Shown: positions 31,816 to 43,800 of the stretch, piece after piece
How the letters are laid out: each line of letters begins with the position of its first letter
Position numbering within the stretch: position 1 is the stretch's first letter
Assembly: GCA_949126835.1 (NCBI GenBank)
Contig: OX421497.1
Coordinates: 9,482,920-9,546,919 of the forward strand
DNA from: Anisus vortex
Taxonomy: Eukaryota > Mollusca > Gastropoda > Planorbidae
Length of the DNA: 64,000 nucleotides
Direction of reading: 5' to 3'
Program-made: the position numbers and the translations under genes
The notes under the pieces: generated by a model
The model's database searches: none
What the model was told of the DNA's origin: nothing
What the model saw: only the letters and a program-made list of their open reading frames with translations

Positions 31816-33069
31816 ATAGTACTGCCCCTCCCCCCTTTTTATTTTCAATCTATAGCCAAATAATCTGCTGTATACTACATATGACATCCTTTTAGACTTT
31901 TATTCGTCTCCTAAAACACATTTAGGCCAATAATATATACATAAAATAATGTAACTATTTTCTTCAAAAAATAGCCAAGGTGCCATAAGAAAAAAAAAGC
32001 CAAATTCGGATTGAACAAGCCAAGATCTGTAGAAAAAAAGTCAAGGAGATGTATTACTGGATAGATGGAATAATGGATTGATCTACGGAAATAATAAACA
32101 ATTTCACTGGTGACATGGATAATTCTGCTTTTTTTTTTTAAATAAATAAAAAATAATTGCTTTTATATAAACTGCCACTGTTACTCAATATCAAAAACGT
32201 AAAGAGATATGAAAGTAATGTAATGGTAGTTCCACTTCACTCCCACTCGCCAATTAAGAACATTCAAGCCAGCGTCAATATAGTTGGAACAATCTAGTTG
32301 GAACAATCTAGTTAGAACAATCTAGTTAGAACAATGCAGTGTTAAAACAATCAATATATTTGTACTCGACATACCGGTCGAAATAATTTGGTGTAATATT
32401 TTTTTTATCCTACTCTAATTTTGTATTCCTAATGACGTAAAAACGTCCTACTCTCGAACCAACCAAAAATATCCGAGTGCTTCTCTCTTTCTAAAGTTTA
32501 GAGAGTGGAAAAACATCCCTTGAAGCGTTTTGTACTGCTCCAACTGTTCACCGTTGCATAAAAAAATATTTTAACAAACCAACAAGCTATTTTTTATATT
32601 TTTTTTTTTTAAATTATTTTCTTTGGTAATGTAAAGCGATAAAAAAGGATTAAATATTTGAGTATTGGGTGTTTAACCTAGAAAATGTTTTAATGAAAAA
32701 TATTTTGACCTTTAGATCAGTGCTAAAATAATACTTGAGTTGTTTGTTTTCTTTGTTTTTTAATTATATTTCGCACATGGTAATCCAATGCTAATTCGTG
32801 TTTTAATGTAAATTTAACAAGGACGCGGGTGATTTGTACGGGCCACATAATCATTCCATAGTGCCTAAAACACATTAACTCTACATCAGAAAACCTTTAT
32901 GTTCTGTATTAAGTAATTAATTAGAAATCTACTTCTAAATAGAGGCTTAATACATTTGTATTATAGGGAGCTATTTCGCCTTTCGAAAGAAATTTTTTTA
33001 CTCTGGCGTAAGTAGAAATGTTTACAACAGACGTATTGTTTACTGTTTTGGAAACTGGAGAACCTTGCT
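31816..33069. other. AT-rich sequence with a small 15-bp tandem repeat
   Basis: At 32281-32336 a 15-bp unit (TAGTTGGAACAATC and variants) occurs four times. The rest is unassigned. Confidence 0.45.
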
Positions 33070-33345
33070 CAGCAAAGAAATAGTTGGAGAGGCACCTTAC
33101 ACACCGGTATAAATGCGGCAGAGGGCAAACTTCGCCTTATGGCGGAGGCTAAACGAGCAGCGAAGAAAAGTAGGCTGCCCCTAACAATCTCCAACGTCCC
33201 ATCATTCAAGTGCCAGAGATGCGACAGAGCCTGTCTCTCAAGGATAGGTCTCCACAGACACAGTCAATTTTGCAGGGCTGGCCAAATCACAGGAGCGCAA
33301 ATCTAATCGTCTTTCGAGACTATGGAGCCAATGGGTGATGATTGT
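33070..33345 (+). mobile_element. LINE-E 3' end with zinc-knuckle-like finger
   Basis: An open frame ending at 33306 reads SWRGTLHTGINAAEGKLRL, then AEAKRAAKKSR and FKCQRCDRACLSRIGLHRH before a Cys. This Cys-x2-Cys...His-x4-Cys finger close to the stop, preceded by a basic stretch, is typical of the end of one LINE group. The following TCGTCTTTCGAGACTATGGA and GCCAATGGGTGATG are its usual 3' flank. Everything 5' is missing. Confidence 0.75.
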
Positions 33346-33439
33346 TTACTGTTTACATTGAACAACTGATTGTGACATATAGTAAAAAAAAATATTCTCT
33401 GGCAAATTTTTACATTCTGCCTGATGGCTTTACGTTCAG

Positions 33440-33905
33440 AATGTTTTCTTCTTCATTGTATTGTGGAGAGCCCGTTAGACCCAAGGAAAAAGTCTACAAT
33501 TTAAGGTTTAATTTGATGACAAACGTTCTGGGATCAAAAGTGTGCACTAACTATATATAACTATTTTAAAACATACAAGCAAGAGTTGTAAACTGACGAT
33601 GGACTTTCATTGGAGGTATATAGTCCAACCCTTCAGAGATGATGGACTTTCATTGGAGGTATATAGTCCAACCCTTCAGAGATGATGGACTTTCATTTGA
33701 GGTATATAGTCCAACCCTTCAGAGATGATGGACTTTCATTTGAGGTATATAGTCCAACCCTTCAGAGATGATGGACTTTCATTTGAGGTATATAGTCCAA
33801 CTCTTCAGAGATGATAATATGAAGAAAATCGACACAGAAGGGGCACTGAGTTCCTCAGTCTAATGGCTGACGGAATGTCTAGCAATCATTGAAACCATTT
33901 AAAAT
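33440..33905 (-). mobile_element. LINE-F 3' end, reverse, with internal expansion
   Basis: The minus strand matches 26580-26925. CCGTCAGCCATTAGACTGAG near 33850-33880 encodes the same FRSAIRLW-type block, then comes a 43-bp unit in five copies, then the CACACTTTTGATCCCAGAAC region near 33525-33545. Confidence 0.75.
33601..33815. repeat. 43-bp tandem repeat, five copies, inside LINE-F
   Basis: GGACTTTCATTGGAGGTATA recurs at 33601, 33644, 33687, 33730 and 33773. The first two copies have CATTGGAGG and the last three CATTTGAGG, so the array grew by at least two steps. Confidence 0.95.
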
Positions 33906-34911
33906 TGTTTTAAGCAACACAGAAAATCCAATAAACAATATTATGACAAAGATAGAAAGTAAAGTGGAAGACATGCATTGGAATAAATAAATGAAAGCGT
34001 AATACTACCTCGTTCAATTAAAATAAGTAAAAAAAAAAAAGCAATCCCGTTGGACAAAAATTGATTGGGCTCGTTAAATATCCCGAGTTTGTATATTGTG
34101 AAAAAGGAAAATGTTTTTCATGCTGGTCGTAAAGAGCACAATGCTCATATAGCTTTTGTCAATAACTGCCTCCGGAAGAAAAATCCCCGTAGTTTAATCA
34201 TGGAATTAAATGTTCCGACGTATTATATTAAACAACATGGGATTTAACTCATATACATTTACTATTAATCTTGAAATATTATAGTATAGACAAAAATGTC
34301 ATAATTATAAATTAAAAAAAAAATTGCTGATTTTAGTTCTTTGTATATTGTGTGTGTGTGTGTGTGTGTGTTTGTGCCAAATAATGATAAGAGACTTTTG
34401 AAAAAGAATAATTTTAAAGGCCATTATGAATTTAGTTTTCAAAATAAAAAAGTTTGTTTCATTAATAAACAGAAATAAGCATATGGCATTTACTAAACGT
34501 GTTTTATTTTATGTGAACATTTTGTACCATCCATTAAATCGACTTGGACCTGATTTTATTTTCAAAGATCAAAAACTAAAATATCTACAGAGCTCAAGAT
34601 TTGGTAAATACATAACAAACGCACAGAGCAACATGGTGAACAATGGCGACTACGAGTGACCCAGCAACAAAGTCCTATGGTTGAACTTTGAAAAAACTAA
34701 CAAAGGGTGAGCACTTGAAAGGAAGGGATGCCAAGCGAGCTAACTCTGTTTACAGAAGACTACAAGAACGTTAACTCTTCTGGAATGTATTCTAGATTTT
34801 GGACGTGCTTAGGTCTCTTGTTTTCTGTGGCGCGGGAGGAGGTGACGGGGAGAAGCGACGACTCCCCTCCCCCACCGCCGCCTAAAATATTTCAAGTCGA
34901 CGATAACTGGG
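33906..34911. other. Unassigned sequence with a (TG)n run
   Basis: A TG microsatellite lies at 34349-34371. Short open frames (34065-34247, 34426-34659) have no recognised domain. Confidence 0.4.
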
Positions 34912-35089
34912 ATACTCTTTCTTCCCGAGTGGCTTTCGGAATGGGTTGCCTGAACAAGCCAGGAAAACCAGTAACTTAACATCATTTAAAAAACATTCAT
35001 AAAGATGCAAGACTAGACTCGGACTACGTATGAACGTAGTACGCAATAATCTTCTTTCTGAAAAGAAAGTCTGAGGGATATATAAGATG
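34912..35089 (+). mobile_element. LINE-A 3' end
   Basis: CTCTTTCTTCCCGAGTGGCT, GGGTTGCCTGAACAAGCCAG, AAGACTAGACTCGGACTACG, CGCAATAATCTTC. This copy is truncated within the last coding block. Confidence 0.78.
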
Positions 35090-35893
35090 TCTGAACATAA
35101 CTTTCTCCACCACCACCACCCCACCCACTCGTCAAATGCTTGGTGTAATCAAATATTGTATTCCATATTTATAGCCTCAGCCATCTCACTTACTTTCTTG
35201 CGTGTAAGGCGAGATAACCCAAGTTCTCTTTCCATGTTAATTAACTATTTTTTGTATAAACAAAAACGTCAACAGTTTTATATTTAGTGGTTTTAAACAG
35301 TAATACATACATTCCCCACACAGACACGTACACACAGATGCAAACACAATAGAAAACAGCAGAAAGAGGAGTTAATTTCTTTTAAATTTCCTTTCTACAA
35401 AAGTAAGATTAGGACTTCTGCACGGATTGATTCGCCCCGAGAGTTCGTATAGTAATTAAATTGTCTTCCCTCTACAATTGAACATTTTTACTAAAGATCG
35501 ATCGAATAGCTAGTTGGAATGCTTAAAATAGTTGAAAAGAGCTTTATTTAGACAACGCGGCTTAACAATTCTTTTATTCAGTTATTCCAACACAATGGAA
35601 CTATTACAGTTTTTAATTGGCTCTTTCAAAAAGAAAACTAATAATCACTTTTTAATGGTCATTCTAACGCAAGACAACCTACAAACATTTTCTTTGGTCC
35701 ATTTAAGCACACTGTAAAGGAACAAACTCGTTCATTGGTCTATTCAACTTTGCTATTTATTGCACACACAAACAGCAAAAAAAAAAACACAAACAAAAAA
35801 AACGAAAAATGTTTATATTTTCCTGAAAGAAAATATTGGCATTAAGAGACAACACTGTATCTGCTCAAAACATTGCAACCTCTTATTATTTGT
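35090..35893. other. Unassigned AT-rich sequence
   Basis: No element or gene recognised. Confidence 0.4.
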
Positions 35894-36149
35894 GAAGCCG
35901 GCTGGCCGTGTGGTTAGTTCACCGGACTGTCAACCAAAAACCACCTGACACGTCGCGGGTTCTATCCCCGCAACCAGCAGATCCCTGTCGCCCTACAGGA
36001 GTTTTGGGACTAGATGACGTTAGTACTGGGTTGTTATCACGAGCGCTTAACCGGCATCAGTGAAACCTCTCACAGAGTAATAGTCTTCTAGAGCGCACTG
36101 AACATGCTAAAAAAGCCTATATAAATTACCATTATTATTATTATTATTA
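35894..36149 (+). mobile_element. SINE2, full-length copy with (ATT)n tail
   Basis: A tRNA-like head starts AAGCCGGCTGGCCGTGTGGT, continues TAGTTCACCGGACTGTC and has the B box GCGGGTTCTATCCCC. The D-arm and anticodon region (CTGTCAACC) suggest an Asp-type tRNA ancestor, an inference from the anticodon letters only. The body runs ATCCCTGTCGCCCTACAGGA to TCTAGAGCGCACTGAACATG and ends in (ATT)n at 36130-36149. It is immediately followed by a second copy. Confidence 0.88.
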
Positions 36150-36344
36150 ATGTTTCTATCCCCGCCACCGGCAGATCCCTGTCGCCCTACAGGAGTTTTG
36201 GGACTAGATGACGTTAGTACTGGGTTGTTATCACGAGCGCTTAACCGGCAGCAGTGAAACCTCTCACAGAGTAATAGTCTTCTAGAGCGCACTGAGAATG
36301 CTAAAATAGCATATATAAATGACCATTATTATTATTATTATTAT
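36150..36344 (+). mobile_element. SINE2, 5'-truncated copy fused to the previous one
   Basis: Begins inside the B box (GTTTCTATCCCCGCC) directly after the ATT tail of the first copy. It is almost identical to it through CTTCTAGAGCGCACTGAGAA and ends in its own (ATT)n. This is a head-to-tail dimer. Confidence 0.88.
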
Positions 36345-36349
36345 GACAA

Positions 36350-36743
36350 CTAACTGACAAAAGTAACACCAATAGTTAAATCACTAAACCTAGAAAAACT
36401 AAATGACAGAAGGACATAGAGTAAAGTAGTATTAATGCATACGGCATTAAACTCTAATTTAGAAATACAACACAAAATCAATATGTTACAATGCTCAGAT
36501 AAACATATGAACAAAAACACGTTTTATATCCTATAGGCCTATACAAGAACTAATGCACAGAAGTAATCTTTCTTCTCGAATGTCATACAGGCATGAGATG
36601 GGTGGCCAGAACAAAACAGGAACACCAGTACCTTAACATAATTTAAGCCACTAATCAAAATGCAAAACTAGACTCAAATCACGGATAAGCGTAGGACGCA
36701 ATAATATTCTTTTTAGGAGCGTTTTTACTATATAATATAAGAT
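36350..36743 (+). mobile_element. LINE-A 3' end, longest copy
   Basis: The forward frame upstream of the usual tail gives SKVVLMHTALNSNLEIQHK, the M-Y-K-I-x-N-x-L-V-E-I-type segment of non-LTR reverse transcriptases, then decayed SFFPSGIR and RLPEQ blocks. The 3' UTR is AAATCACGGATAAGCGTAGG with GCAATAAT. It contains stops. Confidence 0.78.
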
Positions 36744-37489
36744 GTCTTATATTTGCTATTTTCTTTCTTTGGGCACTTTGCGCCAGTGTAGATAGACCTG
36801 AACAAGTATTGTACAGATTTGAGATAGTTCATTATTTAGTTCTGTAAGCAATCTTGATGGTATTTCAGAAGCTTTGTTTGCTTTAAAGTTTATTAGGAGT
36901 CTTCTACTAAATTACTGAGTTAAATGTTTAAATTTTAGGTATTTGTGTATAGCGTAGACTATTTGAATTAGTTGCTTTTAACTTTTTGAATACATTTTCT
37001 TTGTTATTTGCATAATATATTCTTTAATTTAGTATCAAATCAGCATTTGTTACTTTTTTTATGTTGTTTTTTTGTTGCACAAAATTTGTATGTATGAATT
37101 TCCAAATATCTTCTACTGGGCTGTTCATATTGAATTAATTAAATGAAAAAGTAATTGGAAGTTTATTGCTGCTTGGTGTAGGTATATTGTGTCTCATTTA
37201 TTCCATTGATAAATCATTGAATCATTCTAAAACATATATCACTATAAAACTGTCTACTATATAACTATCTACTATCTAATATACTATCTATGATATTTCT
37301 AACGTTGTCGTATTTTGAAAAAAAACAAAATCTACATGTTCATAATTATTCAACAAACAGTAAATCGATTCTATTAAAATCTCTCGTGACCAACCTTCTG
37401 TTCTCTTATGTTTAAGTGAACAGGAAGTTTACATTTTCTATCCTTGTTACTTGTTCACATTAGAACATCATTATACAATAGGAATGTAT
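36744..37489. other. AT-rich sequence, nothing recognised
   Basis: No element or gene recognised. Confidence 0.45.
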
Positions 37490-38110
37490 GGAATCGGAGA
37501 GGCATCAAGCTGCAAACCAAGCTAAAAGTTCATGCAGCTGCCGTTCTAAAAATCCTTCTCTATCCTTCTCTATGCATATGAAACCTGGACCGTGTGTAGC
37601 CGCCACGCCAAGAAGCTAAATCACTTCCATCTGAGCTGCTTTCGACAGCTGATACGAGTCTAATGGCAGGACAAGATCCCGGACACTGAGGTGCTCGCAC
37701 ATACCAAGCATTTACACCCTACTAGGAAAAGCCCAGCTCAGATGGGCAGACCATGTTGTGCGCATGCTACCCAAAAATATCTTCTATGGCAAATTAGTCA
37801 ACAGGAAGGCGCTCGCGAGGAGGACAAAATAAGAGTTTCAAAGACACGCTTAAGGCCTCCCTAAGAAACTTTGAAATCGATCCAAACAACTTGGTAAGCC
37901 TTGCCGAGGACCGATCCTAAAGGCGCAACGTGACCCGAACTGGAGCAGCAGCCCTCGAAGATAAAAGGCGAAGGGTCGCTACTGAAAAACTAAGAAAATA
38001 CAGCCCCACTACTACCGGCCATCAAGCCACGCATCTGTGCTATCTCCGAACCCACAAGAAATCATTACTCTGACATAGGATGATCCTCATCAAAAACGGC
38101 GGGCACACAT
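37490..38110 (+). mobile_element. LINE-D fragment (RT C-terminal region, dead)
   Basis: Translated pieces are NRRGIKLQTKLKVHAAAVLK, then after a short internal duplication AYETWTVCSRHAKKLNHFHL, SCFRQLIRV, a stop, and WQDKIPDTEVLAHTKH. The tail is RRRVATEKLRKYSPTTTGHQ-like. These are hallmark blocks of a LINE whose ORF ends in a C2H2 finger. Here the finger-coding stretch is deleted (compare 48976-49210). Stops and frameshifts show it is inactive. Confidence 0.85.
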
Positions 38111-39110
38111 CATCATCATTATACAATTTATTTCCGCATGTCAACATAATATTTTTAATTCAATAGTATTAAATAAAAATGTATCTGCATTGAACCGCTA
38201 AATATCTAAAGAAATATGTTTATAAATTACAGTTGCTCCCCCTCCCACTCTTCTACTAGCAGAATTAGATTTCCAAATTCTAGTTCAGTTCTTTCCTTGC
38301 AAAATTTACACGTGTACCTTTTTATTAAAATCTCTTCCACTATATACAGTAACTATCTGTCTGATGATTTTTCGTTTGCTGTTTGAACTCGTTTAGTCAA
38401 ATCATCCAGAGTTTACGAACACGAATAAGGCGTGAAAAAGATTTTTATCTGAACATTTTCTGAAGTTTGTCTATTGGGTAACCTGCCAAAAATTGTTTTT
38501 AAAAAAATATTTTTTTACCACCGAGTTTTGAACCCAGTGTCGTGTAGTAAAAATTCTATAACCTTAATTCCAAAAATATTTTCAGCTAGACAACTTGTTT
38601 TTTAAACCTTTATCTTTGTTTGTGCAAAAAAAGAATGTTAATATTTTGAGAGTTCTTACAAATTTTAAAGCGGTAATGAATTTTGTTATATGAGACTTTG
38701 AAATATTTTGAACGTTTGCAGAATTTGTCTGTAAACCGCCTTATCCTTAAACGAGGATTGAGTTACACTTGAAAAAATATACTAAAATATTAATAATGGT
38801 ATTTTGTTATTTGATATAGTTTCTTTATTTTAAATGGGACGGTATTTGTAAGTTGGTTGTTTTTACTGCAAAACTTTGACTATCTTTAAGATTGTTTATG
38901 TTAGTAGAAGTATTTTTTTTACATTCTTTTATTTACTTAGGAGTAAGTTTACTTGGTGTTTTTATACTTGTTCTTTTAATTACCTATTTCTAAGAAAAGA
39001 TAAAATAAACACGCGGGTTCTTAAACGTTTTGTTTAGTGTATGATGTAGCATCTGTTAGGGTCAAAGTTTAATTTTATTCAACAGTAGATTTGGTTTATA
39101 GCATAATGGA
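38111..39110. other. AT-rich sequence, nothing recognised
   Basis: No element or gene recognised. Confidence 0.45.
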
Positions 39111-39278
39111 CATGATTCATATAGCTTTCTATTAACCAACCTATCTATATCAATCTATATATCAATTTATTGTATACGTTCATATTATATATTATCTATC
39201 TATATATCTATTTGCTTATGTTCATATCATATATCCTCTATCTATTTATCTATATCAACCTATATATTAGTTTATCTC

Positions 39279-39313
<35 letters not shown>

Positions 39314-39579
39314 TTTATAGTATCATCTATCTAGTTAGGTGTGCATCTATTTATCATCAATTTATAATATCTACAAATATCTAAATAGCTGCATATCCTC
39401 TATCTATCATTTATGTATCAGACTTCTTATCTGCCTTTTATCTTCTATATATCTTCTTATGTGTATATTTATCTCTATTTAAATGTCAGCATTTTAGTAT
39501 AAAACAACATTGTTTGATATTTCTAATCATCTGTTAGTCCGTTTGTCTTGTCTTACTAACAGCGGATCCGTCCTTATGT
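39111..39579. repeat. TATC/TA-rich low-complexity sequence
   Basis: Scattered TATCTATC-type motifs and a TA run near 39284-39310 lead into the 22-bp array. Confidence 0.8.
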
Positions 39580-40406
39580 CTATCTATATTCACCCGTCTG
39601 TTTATCTATATTCACCAGTGTGTTTATATATATTCACCCGTCTGTTTAATTTATATTCACACGTTATTTTATCTATATTCAACCGTCTGTTTATCATTAT
39701 GCACCCGTCTGTTTATCAATATTCACCCGTCTGTTTATCAATATTCACCCGTCTGTTTATCAATATTCACCCGTCTGTTTATCAATATGCACCCGTCTGT
39801 TTATCAATATTCACCCGTCTGTTTATCAATATTCACCCGTCTGTTTATCAATATTCACCCGTCTGTTTATCAATATTCACCCGTCTGTTTATCAATATTC
39901 ACCCGTCTGTTTATCTATATTCACCCGTCTGTTTATCAATATTCACCCGTCTGTTTATCAATATTCACCCGTCTGTTTATCAATATTCACCCGTCTGTTT
40001 ATCAATATTCACCCGTCTGTTTATCAATATTCACCCGTCTGTTTATCAATATTCACCCGTCTGTTTATCAATATTCACCCGTCTGTTTATCAATATTCAC
40101 CCGTCTGTTTATCAATATTCACCCGTCTGTTTATCAATATTCACCCGTCTGTTTATCAATATTCACGTCTGTTTATCTATATTCACCCGTCTGTTTATCA
40201 ATATTCACCCGTCTGTTTATCAATATTCACCCGTCTGTTTATCAATATTCACCCGTCTGTTTATCAATATTCACGTCTGTTTATCAATATTCACGTCTGT
40301 TTATCAATATTCACGTCTGTTTATCAATATTCACGTCTGTTTATCAATATTCACGTCTGTTTATCAATATTCACGTCTGTTTATCAATATTCACCCGTCT
40401 GCTTAT
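39580..40406. repeat. 22-bp minisatellite (GTCTGTTTATCAATATTCACCC)
   Basis: About 38 units. The unit is GTCTGTTTATCAATATTC followed by ACCC (22 bp), with a degenerate left edge. Near the right end there is a sub-array of seven 20-bp units that lack CC (about 40264-40395). No frame has a stop, so all three frames stay open and give a 22-residue peptide repeat. The 314- and 207-codon frames are artefacts. Confidence 0.95.
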
Positions 40407-40838
40407 CTAACCATCCATCTATCTAAATGTTGCTGCCAAAAATATGAGTTGTGACACTTTCACCCTATTGATTGATCCACCTGTAACTTTGTAAACATTA
40501 TAAATATGTACAGGTAAAGACGGTTTAAAAATGTTTTCCTTAGTACTATCCAGTCATCACATGCATAGTGCAAAAGGTAACAAATCTGTTTTGTATTAAC
40601 TTTCTCAGGGAAATGAGAAACATATATCTGAACTGCTCAAACATGAGTAGAAATGTTGAAAGTAGTTTTCATTGACCCACTGAGGTGTAATTAGGTGGGA
40701 GCACGAGGCACATATGCGTTATGGTAAAGGGGCTAAAAAATGAAATTTACTTAATCCTAGGTAAACCTCTTTTAACCGAACTAAATAAAGCCTGTTCTCT
40801 TGTGCAGGAAGTCCATTACTTTTCCCTGTCCCTTAACC
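40407..40838. other. Unassigned sequence
   Basis: Nothing recognised. Confidence 0.4.
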
Positions 40839-40915
40839 CAGGGTCTCAAACACGCGGTCTGCGGGCCGCATGCGGCTCACCAAGTGTCCAAGTGGATTTT
40901 TGTGGCCTGCCAGTA
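40839..40915 (+). mobile_element. hAT (Charlie-like) left end
   Basis: CAGGGTCTCAAACACGCGGT then CTGCGGGCCGCATGCGGCTC matches the CAGGGGTCTCAAACTCGCGG-type terminus of Charlie-like hAT elements. No right end was found, so the element is truncated or decayed. Confidence 0.6.
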
Positions 40916-43395
40916 AGCTTACAAAAATATATTATTTGTGAAATTCAGACAGCTATGTTTAAGGAGACAGACTATGTCATTATGCATATATTGTTATTTT
41001 TATATTATATTGACATTTCAGACACACGCACACAAAAACAACAACTATGAAAGAAGAATTGTTAACCTAATGGAAACACTGCAGGGATTACCCACGCACA
41101 CAAAAACTTGGCGTGATTCTGGACACAAGTTTCTCTGAGTGAAAAGGAGTTGGGATTAACGCTGTCTGCCGTGGACAGATAGTTGCACTGAAGTGGAGGT
41201 CTTTGAGCGACTTTTCCACAGTCATCCAAGAATATAGTTTTATTTATCCTTATTTTAAGAAGTATAGATTTTTATAGAAATCATAATACGTCTTTTTACA
41301 GAGCTGCTCAATTTTATTTCATGAACTTTTGTTCTGTTGCCTCTGATTTTGCAAACACGGTGAGCCCAAAAGTTCATAATGTATTAACATTTCCGGTCCT
41401 ATTTGTTTACAATTTACTAAAAACAAACATGTCTGTGTGTTGCGTTACTGGCTGTAACTGCGAGTAAGAAAAGGATGTAGAGGATTAAATTTTTTTCATT
41501 TTAAACAAATGTTGTCGAAAGTAATCGATATATTATGAACGTATGACATGAAGAATCACTTATTTGTATTCCTAAACGTCTTGCTTGATGCAAAAGAATT
41601 TTTTTTTGTCTTTATGTATCTATAGATCTTGTTTTTTTTTTGATAGTGAAGAACCGTTACTCTCGATTACTTTATTTCATTAAGCAAGCTAAATTTAATT
41701 TGAACACGTCGACCATTAGTTATGGTATTGTTACGTCCACAATCCCCTTGTGGCCAGAGCTGTGTAGATCTTGCTGATAATTCTCGTTAGTCCTAGGGGA
41801 GACTTTAATTATTAGTATTTATGTTTCAGTATTACACGAACTCTTCTTATAGTCCTGGGCACAAATTCAGTATTTGTATTCCAACATTTCCTTTCTTGTA
41901 CATTAGAGTAGTAGATAAATCTTATAGTAATGTATACAACACAATAGAATAGTAACTTGACAAGGAAGCTTCAGTGTAACTGTTGTTGATAGTTTATTTC
42001 AGGTGATATGTTCAATATATACAATATATCTATTATGTACAGTTAGAATAAAATAGTACAAACACAAACGTTCTCAAAGGAACATATTTTGAAACTCTCT
42101 GTCTTTCAGACAAAACAAATCATTAAATACTATCCGAGTGGTGCAAGTGACAGACCCATTACCAGTAGGGGTGAAAATCATGGTATCATTACAAAACTCA
42201 TAACGAAAACGATAGGAACTTCCCCTATTAAATAATGAGTCGTTCCCAGACCCTGAGAATTTGAGATCAACACAGAATCCCAACATTACCTAGAACCTTT
42301 TGTTTTCTTACTAAACGTCCTAATATTGTGTGTAGTAAGAAAAGAGAGAGAGAGAGGAATAAACATTGCGTGTTCCCATTCTTGGAAAAACAATATACAT
42401 GACAGTATACTCACTTTATATATCAAAAACTGATTACTCATAACTAAGTTCTAATCTTCTAGCCTTTGTATATGTCTAAAAGATCAGAACTGGACGACGA
42501 GGTTTAAAACACTTGTCAAACACCAGCAAAAGCCGATAATATAATTTACAGAGTGTTGCCGGAAACAAACCGGAAGTTCATAAACACGATAACCCCTGAC
42601 CTATTGCGAAGGTGATGCCTCACTAAGACTTGTAATACTAGACAAAAATCAACATCTAACCGCTATACAATAATTACTTATATATCGTAATAATGTAATA
42701 AAGTTCACACAAAGACAAAAAGAACTCATGCTTAACAATAAAGTATTAATGAGAGATGTGTATCATAGATTAAGAAATTTTTGTGTCTTATCTTATGTTG
42801 TTGTTTGTTTGTGTTTATTTTCTCCAGATAGTTTTCTTTTGCATCGAGCAGGAACTGAGTTAATTGTTGTCTGTAAAACTAATAACAGGTATTCATTCAT
42901 TACAATAATAATTGGTTAAACTCACCAAAGTTTTCTGAGACCCAAAAGAATTTAGGAGCATTTGAACTTGACTTCTTCAAATAGATTGTATGCTATAATA
43001 GTGTATATGCTGAAAAGTAAAGGTTTATATAATATTTTTTTAATATTCATAACAAGGGTACTTTTAAAATTGTTAGTCTTAAATTATGGAAATAACAACT
43101 GATATTTATTTTAACTAAGAAAGCGAAATGTCTGAATATTGGTCAATTAAAACTGACTTTTAACCTTTGGCATTCACGGCGGACAGAGTCTCGTTGTCTG
43201 TCACCTGGGGCTATTAATGTTCACCCTTCATCCCCCCCCCCCCAACTCCCCAGACACACACACACTAACACACATACACACACCAATAGAACACACACAC
43301 ACAGTGGCGTTTTTGATGGCGAGAGTGAATTATGGTTAAGAAAAAAAATTAATTATGTTTTGGGGCGCTTATGAAACTTTTGCTTGCAAATGAGA
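40916..43395. other. Unassigned AT-rich sequence
   Basis: Contains GTTACGTCCACAATCCCC near 41740 and a minus-strand open frame at 42074-42286 without a recognised domain. An LTR element was considered and not supported. Confidence 0.4.
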
Positions 43396-43429
<34 letters not shown>

Positions 43430-43470
43430 AAGCTCTCTCTCTCTCTCTCTCTCTCAATCTCTCTCTCTCT
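43396..43470. repeat. (CT)n microsatellite
   Basis: CT repeats interrupted by CAAG and CAAT. A CA-rich patch precedes it at 43255-43300. Confidence 0.95.
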
Positions 43471-43619
43471 CTTTCTTTGAGCTGTGGATATCTTGTAAAC
43501 ATTTTTATAAAGTAGATTATAAAATAGTTTAATAGATGGATATAGTAACAAACTATACTACTACAGTGATAATATATAAATGAAAGCATACAGATGAAAT
43601 AGATCCGAGTTTCTCTGGT

Positions 43620-43800
43620 ACCGAAGCGTTATTCATTCAGTGTGCCAACAGCAGAAAATTCTACTTTCACGATCATTCCAATCACTGGTAAAAAAATTAA
43701 AAAGATTTGAATTGAATTTGTGCGGGTATTCCGCGTGCCTTTGAAAAAAAATAATTTCTGAGTGCCAAATATGGCACGCGTTCCATAGGTTGCCCAACCT
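43620..43800. mobile_element. hAT-type element, decayed
   Basis: TTATTCATTCAGTGTGCCAA, AGTGCCAAATATGGCACGCG and TTCCATAGGTTGCCCAACC match the family at 6842 and 27176. The left end and target duplication are lost. Confidence 0.6.

Noticed and set aside
35894..35975. Functional tRNA gene
   Set aside because: The A and B boxes and an anticodon-like CTGTCAACC are present, but the acceptor stem cannot be closed convincingly and the sequence continues into a SINE body with an ATT tail.
39510..40454. A 314-codon repetitive protein and a 207-codon frame
   Set aside because: Both are translations of a stop-free 22-bp array.
41720..42720. LTR retrotransposon or solo LTR starting TGTTACGTCC
   Set aside because: I found no matching second LTR, ending ACA with flanking duplication, primer-binding site or gag/pol motif.
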